A stretch of 64,000 nt of DNA from assembly GCF_051628905.1 (NCBI RefSeq), contig NZ_CP157575.1, positions 2,356,001 to 2,420,000 on the forward strand. The letters run 5' to 3'. Positions 44,276 to 52,822 of this stretch are shown here, piece by piece. The position numbers were made by a program, and so were the translations under genes. Source of the stretch: Asaia sp037151935. GTDB taxonomy: Bacteria; Pseudomonadota; Alphaproteobacteria; Acetobacterales; Acetobacteraceae. Under the pieces are notes generated by a model. It ran no database searches. It was not told the origin of the DNA and saw only the letters and a program-made list of their open reading frames with translations. Every line of letters begins with the position of its first letter. Position 1 is the stretch's first letter.

Positions 44276-45658
44276 TCAGTCCTCGATTGGCTGGAACAGC
44301 TCGACCAGATCGTTGAGATGCCCGATCTCCTTCAGCGCCAGACCTTCCGGGGGCTTGGGGCGCGCGGCGCCGTTCGCGACACGTCGCGGCAATATGGCCT
44401 GAGCGAAGCCGAGTTTCTGCGCTTCCTTCAGGCGCAGATCGGTCTGGGATACCTGGCGCACTTCGCCAGACAATCCCACCTCGCCGAAATAGGTGGCGCC
44501 CGAAGAGGTGGGTACGCCGGTCGCGGCAGAGATCAGGGCTGCGGCGACCGCCATGTCGCAGGCAGGTTCGCTGATACGCAGACCGCCTGCGATATTCAGA
44601 TGCACATCCATCCCTGCCATTTTTAGTCCGCAACGGGCCTCGAGCACGGCCAGAAGCATATTCAGACGAGCCGTTTCCCAGCCAACCACAGCACGTCTTG
44701 CAGCACCTTCACCCGCTTTAGGGGAAACGAGCGCCTGAATTTCGAGCAGAACGGGGCGCGTGCCTTCCATGCCTGCAAAAACCGCCGAGCCCGCGATATT
44801 GCCGCGTCTTTCGGCCAGAAACAGAGCGGAAGGATTGGGTACTTCCGTTAAACCCGTATCGGTCATGGCGAAAACGCCGATTTCATCTGTCGCTCCGAAA
44901 CGGTTTTTCGCAGCACGGAGAATGCGGAATTGATGGCCGCGATCCCCTTCGAAATACATGACCGCATCGACCATGTGTTCCAGCACGCGCGGGCCAGCCA
45001 GCGCGCCCTCTTTCGTCACATGTCCAACGAGCACGAGTGAAAAACCGACTGTCTTGGCAAGACGTATCAATTCGAAAGCACAGGCACGTACCTGCGCCAC
45101 CGAGCCCGGTGCGCTCTCGATGGTTTCCAGCCACATGGTCTGGATGGAATCGATTACCACCACATTATGTTCGCGGTCCTGCTCCAGCGAGCTGGCAATT
45201 TCCGAGACGTTGATGCTGGCCGCCAGATCCAGCGTCGGTGCGTCGAGCTTCAGGCGTCGTGCGCGCAGGCGTATCTGGTCCACCGCTTCTTCGCCCGACA
45301 CATACAGCACGCGTCGACCCGCCTTTGCCAGAGCGCAGGTGGCTTGCAGCAGCAGTGTCGATTTGCCGATACCCGGATCGCCACCCACAAGTACCACCGA
45401 GGCAGGCACCAGCCCCCCACCGAGCACACGGTCGAACTCTGCAATCGAGGTCTCGATACGGGGCGGCGGCGTCAGATCGCCATCGAGATGCATCAGCGTC
45501 AGCTTGCCAGCGCGCTTGCGGCTTTCACGGTTCGTGGGTTCGACCGCTTCTTCGACAATGGTGTTCCACTCGCCGCACCCATCGCAGCGTCCCGACCATT
45601 TGCTGGTGATCGATCCGCAGGCCTGACACACGAAACGGGCAGTGGGACGTTTGGCCAT
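44276..45658 (-). CDS. radA: DNA repair protein RadA
   Basis: 460-residue RecA-related branch-migration helicase (Sms/RadA). Zinc finger C11-x2-C14 ... C25-x2-C28 is at the N-terminus. Walker A is GGDPGIGKST at residues 92-101. The RadA-specific KNRFG motif appears in RAAKNRFGATDEIGVF. A Lon-like C-terminal domain follows (includes VHLNIAGGLRI). Length is standard. It processes recombination intermediates. In the same direction as the downstream membrane protein, but 400 bases and a repeat array separate them. Confidence 0.97.
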   Translation of the reverse strand: MAKRPTARFVCQACGSITSKWSGRCDGCGEWNTIVEEAVEPTNRESRKRAGKLTLMHLDGDLTPPPRIETSIAEFDRVLGGGLVPASVVLVGGDPGIGKSTLLLQATCALAKAGRRVLYVSGEEAVDQIRLRARRLKLDAPTLDLAASINVSEIASSLEQDREHNVVVIDSIQTMWLETIESAPGSVAQVRACAFELIRLAKTVGFSLVLVGHVTKEGALAGPRVLEHMVDAVMYFEGDRGHQFRILRAAKNRFGATDEIGVFAMTDTGLTEVPNPSALFLAERRGNIAGSAVFAGMEGTRPVLLEIQALVSPKAGEGAARRAVVGWETARLNMLLAVLEARCGLKMAGMDVHLNIAGGLRISEPACDMAVAAALISAATGVPTSSGATYFGEVGLSGEVRQVSQTDLRLKEAQKLGFAQAILPRRVANGAARPKPPEGLALKEIGHLNDLVELFQPIED

Positions 45659-45831
45659 TCTGGGGGCTTTCAGGCGAGAGGTTCAGGCTGAAAGATAAGG
45701 CAGGTGTGGAAACATAACAAGAACAGAAAGGGATCTTCTTTATTCTGGAGAAAAAGAAGCAAAAAGACTTTTCAAAAAGATGAGTTCGGGACCTCGGAAT
45801 TTTTAGGCCTCTGACAAATAAGAGTTTTTTG

Positions 45832-45853
45832 GTTCTTTTTTGTAAAAAAGAAC
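45832..45853 (-). terminator. AT-rich palindrome after mlaF
   Basis: GTTCTTTTTT (45832-45841) and AAAAAAGAAC (45844-45853) are perfect inverted copies separated by two bases, ten bases beyond the mlaF stop. Read on the minus strand it can form a hairpin with a T-run, so it may end the mlaEF transcript. The stem is AT-rich and the loop short, so efficiency is uncertain. Confidence 0.5.
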
Positions 45854-45862
45854 GCTTAGCCC

Positions 45863-46651
45863 TTACTTTCGCAACTCCATCCCGATCGGCCCATCCTTGC
45901 GCCCATGGGTGAACTGATCGACCATGGCGTTGCCGCTATTCATCAGCTCGGAAGCGAGTCCCTTCCAGACCAGTTTGCCGTGATAGAGCATGGCGGCCTG
46001 GTCGCCGATGCGCTGGGCAGAAGCCATGTCATGGGTGATGGCGATGGCGGTCGAGCCAAGGCGCTTGACGCAATCCACGATCAGCCCGTCGATGACGGCG
46101 CCCATGATGGGGTCGAGCCCGGTTGTTGGTTCGTCGAAGAACAGGATGTTCGGGGTGCCGGCAATGGCGCGCGCCAGACCGACTCGTTTTTGCATGCCGC
46201 CCGAGAGTTCAGACGGGGCGAGGGCGCCCACTGACGGGTCGAGACCGACTTGCTTGAGAATATCGCCAGCCTGCTCGCGCGCCTGGGTTTTGGTCAGGCG
46301 ATGCGCCTTGCCGCGTCCCTTGGCACGCAGGCCGAACATGATGTTGTCGGCCACGCTCATGGAGTCGAACAGGGCCGCGTTTTGGAACAGCATGCCGATC
46401 TGTTCGATCAGCGCGATACGCTTCGCAGGCGAGGCGGTCAGGAGATTCTCGCCATCGATTTCGATCGTGCCGGAATCTGGCGTGATCAGCCCCAGAATGC
46501 AGCGCAGCAGCACCGATTTGCCGCTGCCCGAGCCGCCGATGACGACGAAAGACGTCCCGGCCTCGACATCGAGATCGATGCCGTCTAGCACGGTTTTCGA
46601 GCCGAAGGATTTGGTCAGGCCGCGAATGCGGATCTTGGGCAGGGCGCTCAT
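45863..46651 (-). CDS. mlaF: MlaF-like ABC transporter ATP-binding protein
   Basis: 262-residue ATPase of the Mla (Ttg2A/Mkl) transporter that moves phospholipids between membranes and maintains outer-membrane asymmetry. Walker A is GGSGSGKSVLLRC at about residues 35-47. The signature is LSGGMQKRVGLARA, and Walker B is ILFFDEPTTGLDPIMG. The start overlaps the mlaE stop by 4 bp. MlaD is not next to the pair. The C-terminus ends soon after the conserved core. Confidence 0.93.
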   Translation of the reverse strand: MSALPKIRIRGLTKSFGSKTVLDGIDLDVEAGTSFVVIGGSGSGKSVLLRCILGLITPDSGTIEIDGENLLTASPAKRIALIEQIGMLFQNAALFDSMSVADNIMFGLRAKGRGKAHRLTKTQAREQAGDILKQVGLDPSVGALAPSELSGGMQKRVGLARAIAGTPNILFFDEPTTGLDPIMGAVIDGLIVDCVKRLGSTAIAITHDMASAQRIGDQAAMLYHGKLVWKGLASELMNSGNAMVDQFTHGRKDGPIGMELRK

Positions 46652-47433
46652 GAGGCGAAGAACAGATCCGTCAGGAGGTAATCGAAGGCCAGAAGCAGGA
46701 TCGAGGCTGCAACGACGGCGGCGGTGGTGGCAGAGCCCACGCCCTCGGCGCCGCCCCGGCTGGTATAGCCGTGATAGCAGCCCATCAGGCTGATGATGAA
46801 GCCGAACACTGCGGCCTTCGAAAGGCCGACAATCACGTCGAGCGGCTTGAGCGCGTTGAAAGTCGCGACGATATAGTTCTGCGGGTCGAAGCCGAGCTTG
46901 GAGACAGAAACAGTAAACCCGCCCAGCACACCCAGAATATCGGCCACCAGAACCAGAAAGGGCAGGGCCAGCGTGCCTGCCAGCAGGCGCGGGGTAACCA
47001 GATATTTCATCGGATCTGTCGAGAGCGTGCGCAGCGCGTCGATCTGGTCGGTCACGCGCATGGTGCCGATTTCGGCCGACATGGCGGCGCCGACGCGGCC
47101 TGCGACCATGAGGCCAGCCAGAACCGGGCCGAGCTCACGCACGACAGCCAGAACGACGATGCCCGAAATGGCGCTCTGCACGTGATACTGGGCGAAGCCG
47201 GCATAGGATTGCAGCGCGATGACGCCACCCGAAAAAATGGCGGTAAGCGCCACGACAGGCAGCGAGTAGAAGGCAATCTCGATCAGACTGTTGAAGAACA
47301 CGCCCCAGTAGAAAGGCGGACGCAGCAGATGCGACAGACCGGCAAGCGCGAAAAGCGCCAGCGCACCGGCCTTGCGCACAATGCCGAGAAAGGCACGCCC
47401 TATGGCCGCGACAGGATCGAGGATTAAATTCAC
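46648..47433 (-). CDS. mlaE: MlaE-like phospholipid ABC transporter permease
   Basis: 261-residue permease of the MlaE/Ttg2B family. Seen: the segment ALQSYAGFAQYHVQSAISGIVVLAVVRELGPVLAGLMVAGRVGAA and MRVTDQIDALRTLSTDPMKYLVTPR, both highly conserved. Five to six membrane segments. Overlaps mlaF by 4 bp. It lies about 155 bp downstream of the psp operon on the same strand; readthrough is possible. In many alphaproteobacteria the MlaD partner is encoded with mlaEF; here it must be elsewhere. Confidence 0.93.
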   Translation of the reverse strand: MNLILDPVAAIGRAFLGIVRKAGALALFALAGLSHLLRPPFYWGVFFNSLIEIAFYSLPVVALTAIFSGGVIALQSYAGFAQYHVQSAISGIVVLAVVRELGPVLAGLMVAGRVGAAMSAEIGTMRVTDQIDALRTLSTDPMKYLVTPRLLAGTLALPFLVLVADILGVLGGFTVSVSKLGFDPQNYIVATFNALKPLDVIVGLSKAAVFGFIISLMGCYHGYTSRGGAEGVGSATTAAVVAASILLLAFDYLLTDLFFAS

Positions 47434-47507
47434 GGTCAGCAGCCGCCATCAGGGAGGATCATGAATCAAGCCCTAGCCTGACTGGGACGCCACGTCAAAG
47501 CCCCCAT

Positions 47508-47530
47508 CTCGCCCCGGTGCAGGGGGCGAG
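47508..47530. repeat. GC-rich hairpin between psp operon and mlaE
   Basis: CTCGCCCC (47508-47515) pairs perfectly with GGGGCGAG (47523-47530) around a seven-base loop. No T-run follows on either strand. It could attenuate transcription between the psp operon and mlaE, but this is weak. Confidence 0.3.
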
Positions 47531-47588
47531 GCGAGGCGCACGAAGCGGATGCAGAAGGCAAAGACGGTGAGTGCAGGGTGCGACCCTG

Positions 47589-49007
47589 TCAGCCCCCTTT
47601 ACGATCCAGATCGCGAAACTGCGTGTGCAGATGGAAATCGCGCGAAGTCACGCAGGTTTCGACCGCGCAGACGCGTTTGTCGAGCTTCTGCAATCTCTGG
47701 GTCAGGTCGAGCAATTGCGGCAGCTGGGTTTGGGGCATGGGGACCGAGACTTTCGCCATAAGCGACAGCAGAAACGGTTCAACCCGTCTGGCAAAAGCGG
47801 GGTTGAAAGAATGAAGCAGTGGAATGAGCTTCGGGATGAGGCGTCGGCGCAGCAGGGCGATGGCAAGCACCGCCATCACGATTATGCCGGGGACCATACC
47901 GTCAGAGTCGGCAGAGACCTTGATGTTATAGGTGGTTTTGGGATGCTTGTCGGAAGGCGAATGCGCGCTTTCATGCGGCGTATCGCTGCCTCTCGAAACG
48001 GAGGAAGCAGGTGGTTCCGGTGGCTGTGGCGGTTCGGGTGGCTCAGGCGGGGTCGGCGGCGTTGCCTCCGTTGCGTCGCTGCCGATATGGCGCAAGGCGT
48101 CGAAATCGATCACCGTACCGTCGGGTTTGACCATGCGATGAGCGTTGATGCGTGTTCCGTCGGGCAGGGTCATATCGCCTGCGGTGATATGGGTGCCGCC
48201 CTGCATGTGGCGCGGCCCGTCAGTCTCGGTCGCGACCCGACCATGCGCTGCTTTCTGCGCGATCTCTATCGAGCCGCTCGAGCTGGAATGAATATGGTTC
48301 TCTTCCAGAACCTGATGCACCCGGATGTCGCCAGAGGCGCTGGTGCGCAGTGTTGCGTTGCGTGCGACCCCGTCGAAAATCGCATCGCCTGGGCCGGAGA
48401 GGGTCACGGCAAGCTGATCGACCGTGCCGCCACGTATCGTGACATCGCCCGGTCCTGTCGCGCCGATAATGATGGAAGGTGAGGTTGCGGTGTCGACCTG
48501 GACATCGCCCGGCCCGGAAGTGGCGATGATCGCTGGCCCGTTGAGCGTGCCAAGCAGGAGATCGCCAGGGCCACTGCCCCGATAGAGGAGGGCGCTCGCC
48601 TTGTCGGCATGAATCGTGCCGCGCCCCTGTCGCAAGGAGAGCGGGCCTTCTACCCAGTCGATCTTCAGATCGTCGTAATTCATGGACGTCGAGACGATGG
48701 CGGCCCCGGCTATGAGCTGGATTGTCGCCTCTTCACCGCAGGCGCTGCCCGTCAGCCAGGCATCATGCGCTCCGGCCTGAAACGAGAGCCCCGCCGGAAC
48801 ATCGTGCATATCGGCATGTTCATGCAGCCCCGAGGCGCCCTGGATATGCAGCGTACCGATGCAGCCGGCTTCGATATGCAGCGTGTAGGGCGCGGCGGCG
48901 AGCACTGCCTCGGGCGAGGAAGGACTGAGAGCCTGGGCTTCGGCTTTCTGGGCGACGAAGCTCGAGGCCACCATCAAAGAGAAGGCGCTCAGGCTAAGAC
49001 GGCTCAT
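47589..49007 (-). CDS. Toast-rack-like periplasmic protein with TM and PspC-like tail (copy 2)
   Basis: Exported membrane protein of about 472 residues. Signal peptide at residues 1-24 (ends AEA). A beta-rich repetitive domain follows at about 40-270, with recurrent GSGPGDLLLG, SGPGDVQVD, TGPGDVTIRG and SGPGDAIFDG rungs, as in DUF2807/DUF4097 (toast-rack) domains. A conserved segment LPDGTRINAHRMVKPDGTVI and a Pro/Glu-rich linker precede a single TM (GMVPGIIVMAVLAIALL). The cytoplasmic end closes with RLQKLDKRVCAVETCVTSRDFHLHTQFRDL, very like the PspC C-terminal coiled coil and VTSDTF tail. I chose 49,007 because of the signal peptide and AAAGGGA. Last gene of the psp operon; function inferred. 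Confidence 0.8.
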   Translation of the reverse strand: MSRLSLSAFSLMVASSFVAQKAEAQALSPSSPEAVLAAAPYTLHIEAGCIGTLHIQGASGLHEHADMHDVPAGLSFQAGAHDAWLTGSACGEEATIQLIAGAAIVSTSMNYDDLKIDWVEGPLSLRQGRGTIHADKASALLYRGSGPGDLLLGTLNGPAIIATSGPGDVQVDTATSPSIIIGATGPGDVTIRGGTVDQLAVTLSGPGDAIFDGVARNATLRTSASGDIRVHQVLEENHIHSSSSGSIEIAQKAAHGRVATETDGPRHMQGGTHITAGDMTLPDGTRINAHRMVKPDGTVIDFDALRHIGSDATEATPPTPPEPPEPPQPPEPPASSVSRGSDTPHESAHSPSDKHPKTTYNIKVSADSDGMVPGIIVMAVLAIALLRRRLIPKLIPLLHSFNPAFARRVEPFLLSLMAKVSVPMPQTQLPQLLDLTQRLQKLDKRVCAVETCVTSRDFHLHTQFRDLDRKGG

Positions 49008-49068
49008 GGCGTGTTTCCCTTTGTTCTTTTTCCGGACATGCCGTTGAGGAGCGGTCTCAAAGCGGCGC

Positions 49069-50262
49069 TCATCCACACCGGCGAGAGAGGGTGTGGAATT
49101 CGCGATGCAGATGGAAATCGCGCGAGGTCACGCAGTGCTCGACCGCGCCAACGCGCGTCTCGAGACGCTTGAGCCGCTCGGCCAGTTCGACGATCTGCGG
49201 TTGATGGCTTGGCTCGGCATCGGGTTGTGCTGGAGCAAGACCGAGGCGTGCGACGATGCGGCTCAGCGGAGGGCCGATCTTTCGACGAAGCGCGAAGAAA
49301 AGCAGCAAAGCCAGGATCAGAACCCAACGACCCGAATGATAATGGCGCGGTGCTGACGATTCTTCGTCAGAATTGTCGTTTGCGCTCGCCGTATTGTCAA
49401 AAGAGACGATTGTGCCGTCAGGCTTGATCAGATTATGCGCCGTAATGACCGTGCCATCGGGCAGGGTGAGCAGCGCATGCGTGGCAGAGACGCTTCTGGG
49501 TAAGGCGGTTTCGTGACGGATGGTGATCGAGCCCGGAGCGTGTGCGTCTTTATGCACCGAACCCGTTACCGTATCGACCGTGACAGTGCCAAAGCCATTC
49601 GCTTCGAGGGTAGCGGTACGGGCGATGCCATCGAAGGCGAAATTGCCTGAACCGTGCACCCGAGCATCAAGGGTGCCAATTCTGCCGTCGGACAGGGTGA
49701 TATTGCCGAACCCGCTTGAAAGAGCGGTAAAACTCTTTGCGTCGACACGCCCTATGGTGACATTGCCGCTGCCGCTGAGCGTGATCGCAGCAGGTCCGTG
49801 CAGCCAGCCAAGCTTGAGGGAGCCAAAACCGCTTCCATCGACACTCAGCGCCGTGACCTGATCGGCTGTTACCTCGCTACTACCCTTATGTGTAAGAGAA
49901 AGCGGCCCATTGATGCCAGAGAGGCGCAGTGAGCCGTAATTGCTCATTTTTGCGATGATGGCGGTGCCAAGGGGTACGCGAAGATGTGCATTGGTCTCGC
50001 AATGCTGCCCTTCGAGCTGCGCTGAATGCGTGTCGGAGGTGAAGGAAAGCCCAGCCGGAACCTGATCGCCTTCGTGCAGCAGCACCGCGCCTTCCTGTTG
50101 ACCTGCCGCGCCATCGACCGTGATGGCCGAGGCGCAAGGCGCGTCCAGCGTCAGGGTGAAAGGCGCCGCCGAGAGCGCCGCCTGCGGCGTGTCCGGGCTG
50201 GCAAGAGCGAGGGTCGGTAGCGCGCCGATGACGAGCGTGAGGCCGAGGCTTAGCCGTATCAC
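49069..50262 (-). CDS. Toast-rack-like periplasmic protein with TM and PspC-like tail (copy 1)
   Basis: Paralogue of the next gene, 397 residues. Signal peptide at residues 1-21 (ends ALA). The beta-rich domain has the same rungs with GSGFGSLKLG, SGSGNVTIGR, SSGFGNITLS and HGSGNFAFDG. The segment LPDGTVITAHNLIKPDGTIVSFD is shared with its partner. One TM lies at about residues 305-325 (WVLILALLLFFALRR). The tail RLKRLETRVGAVEHCVTSRDFHLHREFHTL again resembles PspC. The linker is shorter than in copy 2. The ATG overlaps the preceding gene's stop by 4 bp. Probably an envelope-stress sensor acting on PspA or PspB; not a known family by name. Confidence 0.8.
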   Translation of the reverse strand: MIRLSLGLTLVIGALPTLALASPDTPQAALSAAPFTLTLDAPCASAITVDGAAGQQEGAVLLHEGDQVPAGLSFTSDTHSAQLEGQHCETNAHLRVPLGTAIIAKMSNYGSLRLSGINGPLSLTHKGSSEVTADQVTALSVDGSGFGSLKLGWLHGPAAITLSGSGNVTIGRVDAKSFTALSSGFGNITLSDGRIGTLDARVHGSGNFAFDGIARTATLEANGFGTVTVDTVTGSVHKDAHAPGSITIRHETALPRSVSATHALLTLPDGTVITAHNLIKPDGTIVSFDNTASANDNSDEESSAPRHYHSGRWVLILALLLFFALRRKIGPPLSRIVARLGLAPAQPDAEPSHQPQIVELAERLKRLETRVGAVEHCVTSRDFHLHREFHTLSRRCG

Positions 50263-51710
50263 CTTGTCTGTTCTCCCTGTGGGGTTGGCGCCGGGCTGGT
50301 GGGTGTCGGTGCAGCCGTCACCCTGCCGGATGTGCCATCGGTTCGGGGTGCGCTCCCGGAGTTGCCTGTCTTGTTGGCCCCTGACTGGCTTGCTCCCGGC
50401 TGGGTTGTGCCTCCCTGGCCAGTATCCGCCTGCGTGCCGCCCGCCCCGTTGGTTCTCTGCGCGGGGGATGTCTGGGGTGACTTCGCGGTTTCCGCAGGAG
50501 GCACCGCCCAGGGCTGTTCATCCGGTACGCTCGTTGTTGTCTGAGCGGGCGCCACACCGGGTGTGGTCGTGGCCGGCATCGCAGGCGATGGCGCCTGAGC
50601 GGGTGCTGTCGAAGCAGGTCGCGCTGAACCGGCCTGGGGGGGGGCAGCCTGCAGGGGCATCGCGGGCGCGGTGGCAACTGGTGCCGTAGCGGCGCTGGAC
50701 GGGCCAGAGATGCTTGCGTCGGGCGCTGGTGCCACAACCGCCGAAGGGACGGGCGGCGCCACCGGCGGAGCCGGTGGCGTGGGCGAACGGGAGATGTTTG
50801 TCTGTGCGCCGGTATTCGGCATGACCGGCGGCACAGGGGGAGCTGCCGTGGGCGCGGTGGGTGCGGCCGGCACGGCTGGACCGGGCATGGCGCCTTGTCC
50901 CCCGCCCTGAGTGGGTGTGGTGACTGGCGCGATCGTGGCGGCAAGCGGACCGACCTGCACATTGCCAGTGCGCGTCAGGGCGCCGCTCACATTCGGAATG
51001 GCCACGAGCCCCGTGCCGCTGGCTGAAACAGTTGCCGTGTTGACCGTGCCGCCCAGACGGACGCTTGCAGCATTCTCGACCATGAGGGTGAGCACATCGA
51101 AACGCCCGTCGGTAACGGTGAGATGGCTGGTTTCGGAAAGCTGGGCCGAAAAGGCGTCGAGACTGGCATGATCGACCACGAGACCTGAGGCCCCTGTTTC
51201 GACCACCTGCGCCGCACGGTTGAGATGGGCGATATGCACCTGCTCGGTGCCACGAAGGCTCAGGTCGAGCGATTGGATGGTGTCGGCGTCGAGCTGCCCG
51301 GCTTCGAGGCTTGCTTCAAGCGAAGCCAGCGTCCCGTTGATGACGAAATGCGTGTCGTGGCTGTCGTGAATCAGAACGCCCACGCTGGGCGCGACAAGAA
51401 TCGCGACCTTCGCCGCGGGCGCGCAGCTCTTGCTGGTGATGAGGACCTTGGAAGAACCCTGCGTCTTGGCCGTGCGCATGGTGAGATGCGCGCCACCCGT
51501 CGCCGAGCTGTCTACCGATACGCCATCGCTCATGGCCGGATCGACCGTAATCTCGAAACGCCCCAGACAGGGCACGCTGAGATCGAGATCTTCCGCATCC
51601 ACGACCTGCGGCGCAGCGTGCGCCGGTCTGCTTGCGGCAAGGCCGGAGAGTAGCAGCGTCGCCAGAGCAACGCGGCGTGCGGGACGGGTGAGCAGGCGTG
51701 CGGACATCAT
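50259..51710 (-). CDS. Exported beta-rich protein with Pro/Ala/Thr-rich tail, psp operon
   Basis: About 483 residues. Signal peptide at about 1-32 (ends AHAA). The N-terminal half to about residue 270 is beta-rich and shares the layout of the next two proteins, with an AAPQVVDAEDLDLSVPCLGRF start and rungs such as LDAFSAQLSETSHLTV. The C-terminal half is almost entirely Pro, Ala, Thr, Gly and Ser, with no membrane segment and no PspC-like tail. So it looks soluble or cell-wall-spanning. The start ATG overlaps the pspB stop (ATGA), showing it belongs to the operon; the open frame back to 51,731 is unlikely. Function unknown; a periplasmic partner or regulator of the two membrane paralogues is possible. 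Confidence 0.75.
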   Translation of the reverse strand: MMSARLLTRPARRVALATLLLSGLAASRPAHAAPQVVDAEDLDLSVPCLGRFEITVDPAMSDGVSVDSSATGGAHLTMRTAKTQGSSKVLITSKSCAPAAKVAILVAPSVGVLIHDSHDTHFVINGTLASLEASLEAGQLDADTIQSLDLSLRGTEQVHIAHLNRAAQVVETGASGLVVDHASLDAFSAQLSETSHLTVTDGRFDVLTLMVENAASVRLGGTVNTATVSASGTGLVAIPNVSGALTRTGNVQVGPLAATIAPVTTPTQGGGQGAMPGPAVPAAPTAPTAAPPVPPVMPNTGAQTNISRSPTPPAPPVAPPVPSAVVAPAPDASISGPSSAATAPVATAPAMPLQAAPPQAGSARPASTAPAQAPSPAMPATTTPGVAPAQTTTSVPDEQPWAVPPAETAKSPQTSPAQRTNGAGGTQADTGQGGTTQPGASQSGANKTGNSGSAPRTDGTSGRVTAAPTPTSPAPTPQGEQTR

Positions 51711-51961
51711 GAGAAACTCCGTGTCCTCCATCCCGGCACGTCTTCATCCAGAATGCGCTCGAGCTGATCGACGCGTTCTTCAAGTCTCCGGGCCTGGACA
51801 TGCGCCATGTTGAGGGCCGCGAGATCGGATTCCTGAAGCTTGCTGGCCGTCGCACGCGAGCGGGCACGAATGGTTACAATATACATGACCATGACGAATG
51901 GCATGACGACTGCCGCAAGGGCGACCAGATCGCCGAGATCGATTCCTGAACCATGACTCAT
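51707..51961 (-). CDS. pspB: Envelope stress response membrane protein PspB
   Basis: 84-residue PspB. One membrane segment at about residues 9-30 (LVALAAVVMPFVMVMYIVTI) is followed by a cytoplasmic leucine-zipper-like helix, RRLEERVDQLERILDEDVPGWR, that matches the family C-terminus. In enterobacteria PspB works with PspC to relieve PspA inhibition of PspF. It follows pspA by about 40 bp and overlaps the next gene by 4 bp. PspC itself is not in the window. Confidence 0.87.
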   Translation of the reverse strand: MSHGSGIDLGDLVALAAVVMPFVMVMYIVTIRARSRATASKLQESDLAALNMAHVQARRLEERVDQLERILDEDVPGWRTRSFS

Positions 51962-52001
51962 GACCGGCCACCCTTGCTTTCAACGCGTCTCATACTTGTT
52001 T

Positions 52002-52688
52002 TCATCCCTGGCGACTTTTGATCCTGGCACGCAGCGCCTCGAGTTCGTTCTCAACAGCCATGTCGGTTTCGAGCCCTGCCAGTTCTTCCTGCAGGCTCGG
52101 CTTGCGCGTGCCGCCAGAACCGCGGCCGAGATCGTAGGATTCGGCTTTCCCCTCAAGGGCGTCAAGCGCGCGTTCGACCTGCTCGAAACGATTGAACGCA
52201 TTTTCGACACGTGTGTCATAAAGGCGCTCGCGCGTCTTGATGCGGTTGGTGGCCGCCTTATGGCGCAGGGTGAGGGATTTCTCGCGCGATTTTGCGTCGG
52301 CCAGCTTGGCCTGAAGCTTGCCGATATCGTCATGCTGCTGGTCGAGGCTCTCATTGACCTGGGCGATCTGCTGCTCGAGCGATTTGCGCGACTGCTCGAT
52401 GGTCGATTTCGCGGCGAGGGCGCCCTTGGCGAGATCTTCACGGTCGCGGGTCAGGGCGAGTTCGGCCTTGCGCAGCCACTCATCCTCTTCCTGCATCATG
52501 GTGCGGGCGCGGCGCTCGAGTCCCTTGCGCTCAGCGATCATGGTCACGGCCTGACTGCGGACTTCGACCAGCGTGTCTTCCATTTCCTGAATGATGAGCC
52601 GGATCATTTTCTCCGGGTCTTCTGCGCTGGCCAGTATGGCGTTGAGGTTGGAGTTCACGATATCCGCGAGGCGGGAAAAGATACCCAT
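52002..52688 (-). CDS. pspA: Phage shock protein A (PspA/IM30)
   Basis: 228-residue coiled-coil ESCRT-III-like protein that binds damaged inner membrane and, when unbound, inhibits PspF. Start MGIFSRLADIVNSNLNAIL is the conserved amphipathic helix. Next comes EDPEKMIRLIIQEMEDTLVEVR and a long helical hairpin, to the usual end. I use the ATG at 52,688, 19 codons into the open frame, because homology starts there. First gene of the psp operon, divergent from pspF. The intergenic region has a TTGACA on the minus strand (52756-52761); the closest sigma-54 match is one base short in spacing. Confidence 0.95.
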   Translation of the reverse strand: MGIFSRLADIVNSNLNAILASAEDPEKMIRLIIQEMEDTLVEVRSQAVTMIAERKGLERRARTMMQEEDEWLRKAELALTRDREDLAKGALAAKSTIEQSRKSLEQQIAQVNESLDQQHDDIGKLQAKLADAKSREKSLTLRHKAATNRIKTRERLYDTRVENAFNRFEQVERALDALEGKAESYDLGRGSGGTRKPSLQEELAGLETDMAVENELEALRARIKSRQG

Positions 52689-52822
52689 TGTGATGCTCTT
52701 TCTTTGCTGAAACGATTTTAACAGGAAATGATCGCAGGAGAACACCAGCTTCTCTTGTCAACGACGCGATCCGGGGTGAAACAGGAGTTTCCCGAGGCGC
52801 GAGATGCGAGACAGGCCATAAA

